From assembly GCF_017874215.1 (NCBI RefSeq), contig NZ_JAGGLB010000001.1, positions 1 through 64,000 on the forward strand: DNA of 64,000 nucleotides, given 5' to 3'. A program made the position numbers and the translations under genes. Position 1 is the first letter of the stretch. Every line of letters begins with the position of its first letter. The DNA comes from Paenibacillus eucommiae. GTDB lineage: Bacteria; Bacillota; Bacilli; Paenibacillales; NBRC-103111. Shown in pieces: positions 18,085 to 26,503 of the stretch. The notes under the pieces were generated by a model that was given only the letters and a program-made list of their open reading frames with translations, made no database searches and was not told the DNA's origin.

Positions 18085-18987
18085 TTAATACAGACCGAGT
18101 CCAGCTAATTTTTTTGACAACTTGTTGGCCGTAAGCAGCATGATGAAGCCTAACAGGCTCTGCACAAAGCCGATCGCCGTCGTCAGACTGTATTGAAAAT
18201 TCTGCAGCCCAATGCGGTACACATACGTGCTGATGACTTCGGAAACATCGAATACGAGTGGATTTTGCAGCAAAAAGATGCGATCGAACCCAATAGCAAA
18301 AATCGTCGATACCCTAAGCAGAAAGAGCAGCACAATCATCGGCAGCAGTGCCGGAAGCGTAACGTGGATCGTTTGCTGAAGCCGGTTCGCCCCATCAATC
18401 GTGGCCGCCTCATACAGACTGTCATCAATACTCGATATTACCGCAAAATAGAGAATCGCCGACCAGCCCACACCTTTCCAAATATCAGCAAAAACAACAA
18501 TACTGCGAAAAAGATCCTGCTGTGTCATGAAAAACACCGGTTTCGTGCCAAATAAAGCATGCAGCAAATTGTTAACCGGACCCGCATCCGGAGACAGCAT
18601 AATATAGAAAATACCGGAAACAACGACCCAGGATAAAAAATGCGGCAAATATGAGATCGTTTGTGTCACGCGCTTGAACAGCTTTATCTTGATCTCATTG
18701 GCTAACAGAGCAAACACAATCGGGGCCGTGAATCCAAATAAAAGATCGTAGAAATTAATAATTAAAGTATTGCGCATAACCCGCCAAAACGTCTCGTCAT
18801 TCCAAAAATAAACAATATGCTTCAATCCGACCCACGGACTGCCTAGGACGCCTTTAAATGGCGTAAAATCTTGAAAAGCCATAACGATCCCGTATAGCGG
18901 AATATAGTTAAAAATAAAAAGCAGCACTAATGCAGGCGCCAGCAGCACATATAAAACACCTACCGTGGAGTTCAATTTTCTTCCCAT
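18085..18987 (-). CDS. Carbohydrate ABC transporter permease (LplB type)
   Basis: From the ATG at 18985-18987 (GGGAGGGTATCC directly before it) the protein has 300 residues and six predicted helices, starting MGRKLNSTVGVLYVLLAPAL. A longer frame reaching 19083 lacks a ribosome site and runs through an RNA hairpin, so I reject it. The EAA loop reads SLYEAATIDGANRLQQTIHVTLPA. It is the LplB partner of the next permease. A structured 160-bp gap separates it from the binding-protein gene upstream, probably lowering permease expression relative to the binding protein. Confidence 0.92.
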   Translation of the reverse strand: MGRKLNSTVGVLYVLLAPALVLLFIFNYIPLYGIVMAFQDFTPFKGVLGSPWVGLKHIVYFWNDETFWRVMRNTLIINFYDLLFGFTAPIVFALLANEIKIKLFKRVTQTISYLPHFLSWVVVSGIFYIMLSPDAGPVNNLLHALFGTKPVFFMTQQDLFRSIVVFADIWKGVGWSAILYFAVISSIDDSLYEAATIDGANRLQQTIHVTLPALLPMIVLLFLLRVSTIFAIGFDRIFLLQNPLVFDVSEVISTYVYRIGLQNFQYSLTTAIGFVQSLLGFIMLLTANKLSKKLAGLGLY

Positions 18988-19008
18988 GGATACCCTCCCG
19001 CAAGATGT

Positions 19009-19092
19009 AAGCGGACGCGAGCTGTCTGAGCTTCTTAAGCTCATAAGCTTTTCAAAGCGTCTTGAAACTTCGAGGCAGCTCATCGTCCGCTT
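19009..19092 (-). promoter_or_regulatory. Branched intercistronic RNA structure
   Basis: AAGCGGACGCGAGCTGTCT at 19009-19027 pairs with 19073-19092 with one mismatch and one bulge. Enclosed are two further stems, GAGCTT/AAGCTC (19028-19042) and an AAG-TTTTCAA/TTGAAA-CTT stem. Lying between binding-protein and permease genes, it probably stabilises the upstream mRNA segment, as intercistronic hairpins do in other sugar-transport operons, or partly terminates transcription. Confidence 0.65.
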
Positions 19093-19146
19093 GTTTGATG
19101 TAAATGATATTCTTAGTCCCCGCTTGCCAAATGGCTGTATATCACA

Positions 19147-20814
19147 TTACCATCCCGCTTCGATCACACCATTTTCCAGCAGCATCTCCTTGTTATCCGT
19201 CAAAAACTTCGTGTAGTCGTCATAGATGAAATCGAATTTCTGATGAAATTCCTGTACACGCTGATCGAACTGCTCCATAGTAATGTTCCCCATGATCGCT
19301 TCTACCGTAGCTTTGGCGATGAAAGCTGTTTTTTCTCCTGTTTTCTTATTAATCTCATCAGATGGAGGGAAGAAATTCAACAAAGAAAGTGTGGCCGTTT
19401 TCATCAATTCTTGAGAAGCATCGAGACTGTCATACACGGCTTTGAAGTATTCCGGGTTATATTTCATTTTGGCCTGTGCCTTTTCGATTTCGCCCCCTGC
19501 AGAAAATCCCGGGATCAGCGCCAGCTGCAGCGCCCAATTCCTGTCTTCAGACTGTATTTTTTCCAGAACGGGTTCGCGTCCACCATCTTTGATCACATAC
19601 TCTGAGCCTTCTTTGCCCCAATAAATCGCTTCAAACAAGTCTTTTGTGGCAAAACCTTCAATGACCTTCCAGGCTAAATCAGGATTTTTGGTTTTTGCGG
19701 AAATGTACAGACCGTGATCATTGATCGGCATATTCCGCGGCGAAAGCACATACTTGGGATCCTTCAGAACATCAGGAAATTGACTCAATGGCGGTGCAAT
19801 AACAAACTCCTTATTCTCCAGCAATCCTCCCGCGGCCGCTGAGGTGAGACCCCGCCAAATAAGCTCTGCTGCTGAATTATTTTCGAGCAAAGCATTTCTA
19901 TTGACCAGCTTCTGCCAGTATTGATCATTGTTGTTAGTGGCAAATTCTTTATCCAGAATGCCTTCCTCATACATCTGATGCATGAGCTCTGTCGCAGCCC
20001 GATATTCGGGCAGTACAAAGGTGCTAAGTACTTTCCCGTCCTGTACCCGATACGAATGCGGGAGAGCCCCATACCAGTAATACAGCACATTTCCGGCATA
20101 ACCAAGGCCAGCTTCCCCAACGACACGATTCGTTAGCGGATAGGACTCCGGGTCAGCCTTCTTCATCCTCCGCAGCAAATCTACGTATTCATCTACCGAT
20201 TGCGGAAATTTGCCATCATTGTACTTCTTGATAAATTCATACCTTACAAAATTAAACATGCCTTGGGGCGTCTTATCATTGGCCATCGGAATACGGAAGT
20301 AGCCCCCACCTTTTTTAGACTTGGCAAATTCCATCATTTCGGGCGTGATCCACTGCTGCACAACGGGCGAGTTATCATAATACTTTTTCAAATCCAGGAA
20401 GGCACCTTGTTCGGCAGCTGTTTCAGCCACGTCTCTGTAGTAGGTATGCACAATATCCGGCAGGTTTCCTGAAGACATAACCAAGTTGAACTTTGTTTGG
20501 AAATCCTGATACGGCGGCACCTCCACCTTCAAATTAACATTCGCGTAATCCTTGACAACATTAATGAATGGGTTATCGCTTAAATTCACACTATCCGGTG
20601 TTTCTACACCTGAATTACTCATAAACAGCGACAGCGTTTCCCGCTTGGACGGATCACTTGAAGGCTCGTTTGACGGATCACTTGATGGATCATTTGCTGC
20701 CGCATTCGAACTTGAAGACGCTTTCAAATCCGAACCTTCCTTTTTTGAACACGCTGACATCACCACACACATCGATAAAACTACCGCCAGCACAACAAAC
20801 ATCATTTTTCTCAA
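19147..20814 (-). CDS. Extracellular solute-binding lipoprotein (LplA type)
   Basis: A 555-residue sugar-binding protein. The N-terminus has a signal peptide ending in VMSAC, a lipobox giving a lipid-anchored cysteine near residue 22, followed by an acidic Ser/Asp/Pro linker of repeated DPSSDPSNEPSS units. The rest is the long LplA-type binding domain with SGNLPDIV, SVDEYVDLLRRMKKADP and IPGFSAGGEIEKAQAKM. It captures an oligosaccharide outside the membrane and delivers it to the two permeases downstream. The start appears to be TTG at 20812-20814 with GGGAGGG eight bases away; an ATG three codons later is less well spaced. A cre-like site lies 29-42 bp upstream, suggesting catabolite control. 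Confidence 0.9.
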   Translation of the reverse strand: MRKMMFVVLAVVLSMCVVMSACSKKEGSDLKASSSSNAAANDPSSDPSNEPSSDPSKRETLSLFMSNSGVETPDSVNLSDNPFINVVKDYANVNLKVEVPPYQDFQTKFNLVMSSGNLPDIVHTYYRDVAETAAEQGAFLDLKKYYDNSPVVQQWITPEMMEFAKSKKGGGYFRIPMANDKTPQGMFNFVRYEFIKKYNDGKFPQSVDEYVDLLRRMKKADPESYPLTNRVVGEAGLGYAGNVLYYWYGALPHSYRVQDGKVLSTFVLPEYRAATELMHQMYEEGILDKEFATNNNDQYWQKLVNRNALLENNSAAELIWRGLTSAAAGGLLENKEFVIAPPLSQFPDVLKDPKYVLSPRNMPINDHGLYISAKTKNPDLAWKVIEGFATKDLFEAIYWGKEGSEYVIKDGGREPVLEKIQSEDRNWALQLALIPGFSAGGEIEKAQAKMKYNPEYFKAVYDSLDASQELMKTATLSLLNFFPPSDEINKKTGEKTAFIAKATVEAIMGNITMEQFDQRVQEFHQKFDFIYDDYTKFLTDNKEMLLENGVIEAGW

Positions 20815-20842
20815 CTATAAACCCTCCCCAACAATATTATTT

Positions 20843-20856
20843 TGTAAGCACTTACA
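20843..20856. promoter_or_regulatory. cre-like palindrome upstream of the binding-protein gene
   Basis: TGTAAGCACTTACA is a perfect palindrome and differs from the cre consensus TGWAANCGNTNWCA at the central G only. It is 29-42 bp upstream of the TTG start, so CcpA or another LacI-family protein could bind it. Confidence 0.5.
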
Positions 20857-21009
20857 CGATAAATTATAATGGGAGGCCCTATCATGCAAAAGTATCCATT
20901 TCCGGTATGTCATTATGCCTAATTTGGACACATGAATGCAGGAAATGGATACAAAATTCTAGATGTATTTAAAGACTTTGATTCAATTTTGATTCAAAAA
21001 TTAAAGATT

Positions 21010-21051
21010 AGGATTTAGGATTTAGGATTTAGGATTTAGGATTTAGGATTT
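21010..21051. repeat. Heptamer AGGATTT x6 across a stop codon
   Basis: Six perfect tandem copies of AGGATTT. On the minus strand the last codons of the SGNH hydrolase (Leu-Lys-Ser-stop) are read from the first repeat units, so the array starts inside the gene and continues into its 3' untranslated region. Confidence 0.95.
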
Positions 21052-22146
21052 AAGACCATCCAGTCCTAATATTTCCAAAACCTTCGCGGCAAGTACCTTG
21101 TTCCCGTATTTGGTCAAATGGACATTATCGAACCTCCACTGCACTATCGGTATTTCCGCAAACACTTTAGAAGTATCCAGATAACTGCAGCCAAGCTGCC
21201 CTGCAATTGTCTCCATCATGTCATTATACTTAATCGCCTTGGCATCAGGAATATAATTCCCATCATCAAGCAGTGGGTCCTGCTCGTTAACCGACGATGG
21301 CGGGGCAAGCAGCAGCACATGCGTCTGTGGATTGGAAGCGTATATTCCGCCAACTACTGCGCGCAGTTCTTGATCAAACTGCTCTAGGGTACGATACACC
21401 CGGTCATTGGCTCCGAGAATGAGAAGGACAAGATCGGGATTGTAGGCCGTAACTCTCGCTTCGAGGTTGCCCAGCAGCCATTCCGCCGTCTTGCCACCCT
21501 GTCCTGTTAGGTATACAGGAGAGAGTTTGGACCCAATTCCGAGCAGATGCAGGGTCCGTTCACCTGAAGCATGGGGGTGCGCCGCAGACTGCTCCCAATT
21601 CTTGAAGCAAATTTCATGCTGCTTCCCTGATGATGCCTGTATTTCAATATATAGAGGATTGTAACCCTGAAAAAGCTGTCCCTCCCCATTATTATCTACG
21701 GTCTGGCTGTACACCCCATCCACATAAATATCGAATTTGGCAGCTGTATCCCCAGGAACACTGCCCAAAAATAATACCGCACTATCCGTATCATTATGAT
21801 GTAAATAAGAAAGCACCAGCTCTTCTTCCTTCTCGAACACGCGCGCCGTTAACGTGCGGTTATCGAACGGAAACGTAAACTCCGGCAAAGCAGAGATGGC
21901 AAACACAGTTTCAGCCTGCACATGCGTGTAAGGCACTTCGCCCCCATGACGGAACCATTCATCACTCCGGTGAATCTCATCACGAACCATAAACGACCAC
22001 GAGCGAATGCCTGGCAAACAATCATAGGCATCTATGCGCGGTTCTTCTTCGAAATCATACCGATTATAGCTTAAGCTGTCGCCGGTAATAACAACTCTTG
22101 CCCCTCCGCGCTTCAGCAGCAGCGGGATATCCATGTTTGTTGGCAA
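21043..22146 (-). CDS. SGNH/GDSL hydrolase
   Basis: A 367-residue esterase-like protein. The nucleophile block VITGDSLSYNR appears near residue 22, the GxND block as LILGANDR near 246, and DNVHLTKYG near the C-terminus supplies Asp and His. A beta-rich insert of roughly 110-210 (FDIYVDGVYSQT) separates the first block from the rest, like a jelly-roll domain embedded in the hydrolase. No signal peptide, so it is probably cytoplasmic. TTG at 22144-22146 follows GGGGTG at nine bases; the next ATG is too far. The gene lies upstream of the LplA-type importer on the same strand, and probably removes acyl groups from imported sugar. Its stop codon lies within a heptamer repeat. Confidence 0.8.
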   Translation of the reverse strand: MPTNMDIPLLLKRGGARVVITGDSLSYNRYDFEEEPRIDAYDCLPGIRSWSFMVRDEIHRSDEWFRHGGEVPYTHVQAETVFAISALPEFTFPFDNRTLTARVFEKEEELVLSYLHHNDTDSAVLFLGSVPGDTAAKFDIYVDGVYSQTVDNNGEGQLFQGYNPLYIEIQASSGKQHEICFKNWEQSAAHPHASGERTLHLLGIGSKLSPVYLTGQGGKTAEWLLGNLEARVTAYNPDLVLLILGANDRVYRTLEQFDQELRAVVGGIYASNPQTHVLLLAPPSSVNEQDPLLDDGNYIPDAKAIKYNDMMETIAGQLGCSYLDTSKVFAEIPIVQWRFDNVHLTKYGNKVLAAKVLEILGLDGLKS

Positions 22147-22237
22147 TGAAGTTCACCCCTTCTTTCATTCTTCTGTTTAATAGTGGAAATGCCGTGTAAA
22201 AAACCATATAATCTAAGGCTGATAACGTGGACTTCTC

Positions 22238-22426
22238 CGTAATGATGTTTTTCATCGTTAAAGATACCCTTTTCTGGAGACGATGCTCGTTAGTGATGTT
22301 TTATATCACTAAATACGCTCGGTGGTCCCCTTTGGGCTGGTTTTTGGACTTTTAATGATGATTTTCATCGTTAAGTGAGAGGTTTAGATGAATCTTGCTT
22401 CTTTAGCGATGTTTTTTATCGTTATT
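22238..22426 (-). repeat. Palindrome quartet 3 (diverged, co-varying)
   Basis: Palindromes begin at 22238, 22289, 22351 and 22402: spacings 51, 62 and 51. The second reads GTTAGTGAT-N6-ATCACTAAA, where both arms have changed together relative to the AACGATG type. Others carry AATGATG or AGCGATG. Confidence 0.85.
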
Positions 22427-22472
22427 GAAGTGTCCATACCTTTTTGGAGCTGACTGATTCCTTCTTTCTACC

Positions 22473-22550
22473 TTCTACTTCTACTTCTACTTCTACTTCT
22501 ACTTCTACTTCTACTTCTACTTCTACTTCTACTTCTACTTCTACTTCTAC
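22473..22550. repeat. Hexamer TTCTAC x13
   Basis: Thirteen perfect tandem copies of TTCTAC, followed by imperfect TTC-rich sequence. A Thr-Ser repeat frame on the plus strand is a by-product of the array and has no ribosome site. Confidence 0.95.
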
Positions 22551-22827
22551 TTCTTCTACTTCTTCTCCTGCCTCTTCTCTTGCTTATTCTCCTGCCTATT
22601 CATCTTCTGCTCACTATGGGTGCTGCTACAAATAAGTTTGTTCCCTTAGACACAAAAGAAACCCTTGCGGGCTTCTGTTTGAGTTTGGAGTTGTTGGAGT
22701 TATTCCTAGACTTGGCAAAAATGAGAGAAGTCCAAACTTCATTGTCTTGATTATCCCTTTTATTCAGGAAACAGACGCCTGCCGGCTGTCCGTTTGAGCT
22801 TTTGGTGTTTTGCGCCAAGTAGCTGAG

Positions 22828-22948
22828 AGAGGGAAAGGGTGTGGGCGGAAGAGCGATAGCGTCCGCATTTAAAGATGTGTTTCAACCACCAGAGTCCAAT
22901 TAAGGGAACACATCTTTAACAGCGGCTGGAGCCCACACCCTTTCCCTC
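22828..22948 (-). repeat. Large hairpin of composite repeat 3
   Basis: GAGGGAAAGGGTGTGGG pairs with CCCACACCCTTTCCCTC. Compared with GGAATGGCTGTGGG in other copies, the changes appear on both arms. Inside, AAAGATGTGTT pairs with AACACATCTTT instead of the AAAGATTTGTT type. Confidence 0.82.
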
Positions 22949-23006
22949 CCCAAAAACTAGCGCCATGAACACCCACATCAAAGGACCTCGCGAGGCGTCC
23001 TCCTCG

Positions 23007-24338
23007 CTATCTTCTGTTAAACATGTTCCAGCCGCCCATTTTAACAGGATTGCCGGGATCAGTTTCCAGCAGCTGCTTGTAGTTTTCGGATACCTTCCGG
23101 AAGGCATTGGCATACTGCTTGATTTCCTCTGGTCTGTAATGTTTAAACCAAGGGATGCTATATAAGTTCGCTGTAATGCTCTCGCTCACAGGCAAACTCG
23201 TATCCCACAGCCGTACGTCCCGATTGGCGTTAGCGATACGTGTAGGTTGACCGGCTCCATATACGTCTGCCGTCTGAAATAACTGATGCTGATGCAGCGG
23301 CAGGTTGCAGCCTGGGGTACAAGGCGCGCCTTCAGCCTCAACAGCTTCGCAGAAGCGGGTTACGGATAATCCGCCCAGCTCCTCTGGTTTGTAATGCCCA
23401 CGGGCTGCGTACCAGCCACCCATATAGCTCCCGGAGCCTTTTTCCGGACGGTGTGCGGCAACACCTGGAACACCCTCAAGCAAATCCCAGAACAAGTTCA
23501 TTGCCCGGCCAATTTCCTCATTGCGCGCATCGTAATGCTTCAGCTGTACGCGTCCTACCGCGGAACTGATCTGATGCATGCGGAACTTGTAGCCTCCGAG
23601 AGGAAGCCCGATAAAAGGCTTAAGCGCCTCATTTTGAATATTGCTATCAAAACGCTCGTAATGTCCCAAGGCCAGCGAGCGCTCGTAAATGTCCCGATCA
23701 TTTGTAACCAGCATCCCCGCTTCACCAATTGCCAGCGCCTTGCCTGCCATCAGCGACATCGCGCCAACGTCTCCGATTGTTCCCAGCTTGCGGCCCTTGT
23801 AAATGCCTCCGTGTGCATGGGATACATCCTCAATTACTTTCAGATTATGCTTGCGGGCAATCTCCAGAATCGGGTCCATGTCAGCAGGGTAACCGAAATA
23901 ATGCACAACTACAATAGCCTTCGTGCGATCGCCGATTCTGTGCTCAATGTCCTTAGGGTCTATGCACAGTGTGACCGGATCGATATCTGCAAACGCTACA
24001 GTCGCACCCAACGCGTATGCTGAAGTACAGGATGCCCAATACGTAATGCTGGGACAAATGATTTCGTCGCCAATGCCGATCCCACAGCCGTACATGGCTG
24101 CTTGCAGTGATGCCGTCCCGTTGTTAAAACCTAGTGCATAGTCAACATCCAGCCATTTGCGGAAATCATCTTCAAATTGCATGGTTACATCACTACCGGA
24201 CATGGCTCCCCTGCGAAGCACTTCAAGTGCCGCAGCCTCATCCTCTTCCGTAATAATCGGCCATGTGAACATATCTCCAGGTTCTGTTGTTACAGCTTTC
24301 GGTCCGCCTAATATAGCTAATACTTGTTGATCGCTCAT
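23007..24338 (-). CDS. DegT/DnrJ/EryC1/StrS-family PLP aminotransferase (StsC/BtrS-like)
   Basis: A 443-residue close paralogue of the enzyme at 1330-2664; most of the central 300 residues are identical. FNNGTASLQAAMYGC marks the phosphate-binding region, Asp 171 in EDVSHAHGG contacts PLP, and Lys 200 in SLMAGKALAIGEAG should form the Schiff base. TAGGAGG lies before the ATG. It follows an amidohydrolase gene on the same strand after 190 bp, opposite two AraC regulators. The probable reaction is transamination of a keto sugar or inosose. Having two near-copies about 20 kb apart, each with a different hydrolase partner, suggests gene duplication followed by use in separate pathways. Confidence 0.88.
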   Translation of the reverse strand: MSDQQVLAILGGPKAVTTEPGDMFTWPIITEEDEAAALEVLRRGAMSGSDVTMQFEDDFRKWLDVDYALGFNNGTASLQAAMYGCGIGIGDEIICPSITYWASCTSAYALGATVAFADIDPVTLCIDPKDIEHRIGDRTKAIVVVHYFGYPADMDPILEIARKHNLKVIEDVSHAHGGIYKGRKLGTIGDVGAMSLMAGKALAIGEAGMLVTNDRDIYERSLALGHYERFDSNIQNEALKPFIGLPLGGYKFRMHQISSAVGRVQLKHYDARNEEIGRAMNLFWDLLEGVPGVAAHRPEKGSGSYMGGWYAARGHYKPEELGGLSVTRFCEAVEAEGAPCTPGCNLPLHQHQLFQTADVYGAGQPTRIANANRDVRLWDTSLPVSESITANLYSIPWFKHYRPEEIKQYANAFRKVSENYKQLLETDPGNPVKMGGWNMFNRR

Positions 24339-24529
24339 TGTATAACATCCTCCTAATTATTTTTTATTATTTTTTATTTCTTTGAAAACAAATGTACCTC
24401 TAAGCTTGCAACGAATCCGTCCGAAACGGACTTGCTGGCAATCCGGCACTGTTCTGCAAATTAGCTTCCGTGTAGTTAGCCCACCCGTGTGAGAAACCTC
24501 TGTCTATGCCCCGCCTACTTCATCTCTGG

Positions 24530-25402
24530 CTATTTTATCCCTGCCAAGGGAACCAGCTTCAAAGCATTTTCAGCATAAATTTTGGCTAAGATGTGCTCCG
24601 GAAGGTTCAGTGAATTCAGCAGCACCTGATGGATATTATCGAAATAATCCCTCGCATATACAATACGATCCTGAAACTCCTCGATAAATTCACGTGTATA
24701 GTCGTGATCCCGGTTCAATGCGTTATGTCCGGAACCAGCCGAAATATCACAGTAAAGGTTCGGATACTGCCGGAGCATAGCCGCAACTTTACCACCTGGC
24801 TCCACTTTCCCTACGGGATAAGCCACCGTCTCATACTGGTCGTCGCCGGAAATATGTGCCCAGAAGCCAGGCGCGTGTCCCAGAAATTTCGTATCCGGGC
24901 ATGCCTTGACCGCACGCTCGAACGCATCAATTCCCCCGCCATACCACCAGTTAGGACGTGGATACTGCTGTCCGCTGTCAAATTCATAATCAATGTGGAC
25001 AACAACGGGCAGCCCTTGCTCCCCGCAGAAACGGAACAGCCGGATCGCATCCGGATTATCGTACATCATCCGCAGCTTGATTTCGCCATATATGCGCACG
25101 CCATATAAGTCGATAGCGGCCTTCAAGCGGTCGATTGCATCGGGGCGGCGCGGATCTGGTGCATATCCAAGTACGAATTTATCCGGATGCTGCTTCACGT
25201 ATGCAACGCAGCGCTGGAAGGATATAGGCCCGTTGCCGTCATGGTCTGGTACGACGCGATTGTAGGAAGGATTATACTCATCTTTTGGCGATTCCCAGCT
25301 CAACAACCATGTTTTATCGATCTGATATTGCTCCATGTTTTGCAGAAATTTCTCGACATCATAGCCATACCAGTCCGGATGGTTGTGTGCATCGATAATC
25401 AT
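24530..25402 (-). CDS. Amidohydrolase-family (Amidohydro_2-type) hydrolase or decarboxylase
   Basis: A 290-residue TIM-barrel protein starting MIIDAHNHPDW, whose HxH pair is the first metal-binding motif of the superfamily. Further candidates are VVVHIDYE (His near 135), FLGHAPGFWAH (His after strand 6) and VYARDYFDN (Asp near 255). Such enzymes hydrolyse lactones or amides, or decarboxylate aromatic acids; the sugar setting favours a lactonase-like role, which is inference. The ATG at 25400-25402 has GAGGAG eight bases away; the ATG five codons earlier overlaps that site. Upstream of the aminotransferase and divergent from two AraC genes. Confidence 0.78.
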   Translation of the reverse strand: MIIDAHNHPDWYGYDVEKFLQNMEQYQIDKTWLLSWESPKDEYNPSYNRVVPDHDGNGPISFQRCVAYVKQHPDKFVLGYAPDPRRPDAIDRLKAAIDLYGVRIYGEIKLRMMYDNPDAIRLFRFCGEQGLPVVVHIDYEFDSGQQYPRPNWWYGGGIDAFERAVKACPDTKFLGHAPGFWAHISGDDQYETVAYPVGKVEPGGKVAAMLRQYPNLYCDISAGSGHNALNRDHDYTREFIEEFQDRIVYARDYFDNIHQVLLNSLNLPEHILAKIYAENALKLVPLAGIK

Positions 25403-25520
25403 AGTTCCACTCCTCATTTAAACTTCTCTTCACGATCTCTTATATGGTAGAATGAAAGCATCTAGAATGCACGTCAAAACCGAAACTGAAGTGGTCATTA
25501 TTTTACTGGAGGGGCGATGG

Positions 25521-26420
25521 ATGACGATCATTCCCACGTATGAGGATCTGTCTGCAAATCTGAACATGAAGAAGGGTCAGCTGCCCTTCTACATTGGAAT
25601 TCACAAGCTCAGGTCAACCAAGCTGCATCATCACGATTTCGTGGAATTTGCGTTTGTTATCCAAGGAAGCGGCACCGAGACAGTCAACGGGAAAAAACAT
25701 CAGCTCCGGCCAGGCGTCGCCTCCTTCCTGCTTCCGCACCATATGCATGAAATTCATAGCGATTCCGAACAACCCGTCAGCAAATATTGCTGCATGTTCG
25801 ATGTCAACATCCTGTTCGGCTCATCTTACGATTCGGACTGGTGCGGCTTACTATATGAAATCGGCTCACAGTATCCTTCATTTAACGAATTTGCAGCAGA
25901 CGACGCCAAATGGCTAAACGATATTCTCGGCAAGCTTCTGGCCGAAAGCACCAAGCCACCACTGCCCGGACGAAGCAGTATGATCCGCGCCATGCTAACA
26001 GAAGTACTGCTGCTCTTCGTCCGCGCTGTCAGTAATAACAAGCAAGCTGTGGCAGATTCCAGGGAACCGGAAATGAAGCAGCCCTTCTGGCCGATTTTGC
26101 AATATATGCATGTGCATTACACAGGCAAGCTTTCCCTGGAAAGCGTTGCGGAATATTTTAATGTAAGCGCACCTTATATTAGCCGGATATTCAAGCACTA
26201 CACAGGAAAAAGCTTCCTTGGCTATCTTCATCAGCTGCGCATCGATTCCGCGGTCAATCTGCTGATCTCCACAAGCATGCCGATTATCGATGTTGCCGCG
26301 GAGACTGGCTTCGAATCCTTCCGCACCTTCTCGCGCGTATTTCAAAATCTGAAGGAGGTCACTCCCAGAGAATTTCGCAATATGCATGGGCGATCCGCTA
26401 AAAGGGAAGCGCAATCATAG
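25521..26420 (+). CDS. AraC-family regulator with cupin sensor domain (copy 1)
   Basis: A 299-residue regulator: cupin-type arabinose-binding-like domain at residues ~15-110 (HHHDFVEFAFVIQGSGTETVNG) and AraC double helix-turn-helix at ~195-290 (LSLESVAEYFNVSAPYISRIFK, then TGFESFRTFSRVFQNLKEVTPREF). I chose the ATG at 25521, which has GGAGG eight bases before and matches the paralogue. The adjacent gene at 26504 is nearly the same protein, so this is a recent tandem duplication. Both are divergent from the amidohydrolase/aminotransferase pair, their likely targets. Confidence 0.9.
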   Translation: MTIIPTYEDLSANLNMKKGQLPFYIGIHKLRSTKLHHHDFVEFAFVIQGSGTETVNGKKHQLRPGVASFLLPHHMHEIHSDSEQPVSKYCCMFDVNILFGSSYDSDWCGLLYEIGSQYPSFNEFAADDAKWLNDILGKLLAESTKPPLPGRSSMIRAMLTEVLLLFVRAVSNNKQAVADSREPEMKQPFWPILQYMHVHYTGKLSLESVAEYFNVSAPYISRIFKHYTGKSFLGYLHQLRIDSAVNLLISTSMPIIDVAAETGFESFRTFSRVFQNLKEVTPREFRNMHGRSAKREAQS

Positions 26421-26424
26421 CGGT

Positions 26425-26460
26425 ATGCATTAGCAGAATGCATTAGCAATATGCATTAGC
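26425..26460 (+). repeat. Tandem 13-mer ATGCATTAGC x3 between duplicated regulators
   Basis: ATGCATTAGC occurs at 26425, 26438 and 26451, exactly 13 bp apart. It occupies the short spacer between the two AraC copies. Confidence 0.85.
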
Positions 26461-26503
26461 GCCATACAATGAAGCGTCCACTATTTTACTGGAGGGTCAA
26501 TGG

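Larger units (their letters stand above)
22190..22990 (-). repeat. Composite intergenic repeat, copy 3 (inverted, expanded)
   Basis: Read on the minus strand, the head GACGCCTCGCGAGGTCCTTTGATG starts at about 22985, the large hairpin spans 22828-22948, the text CTCAAACGGACAGCC follows, and the quartet lies at 22238-22426. A hexamer array at 22473-22550 is inserted between hairpin and quartet. It begins just after the stop of the aminotransferase at 23007. Confidence 0.78.

Noticed and set aside
18988-19083. Longer N-terminus for the LplB-type permease
   Set aside because: It would translate through the intercistronic hairpin and has no ribosome site; GGGAGGG directly precedes the ATG at 18985-18987.
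22444-22635. Plus-strand frame encoding a Thr-Ser repeat protein
   Set aside because: It is produced by the TTCTAC hexamer array, has no ribosome site and lies inside a composite repeat.
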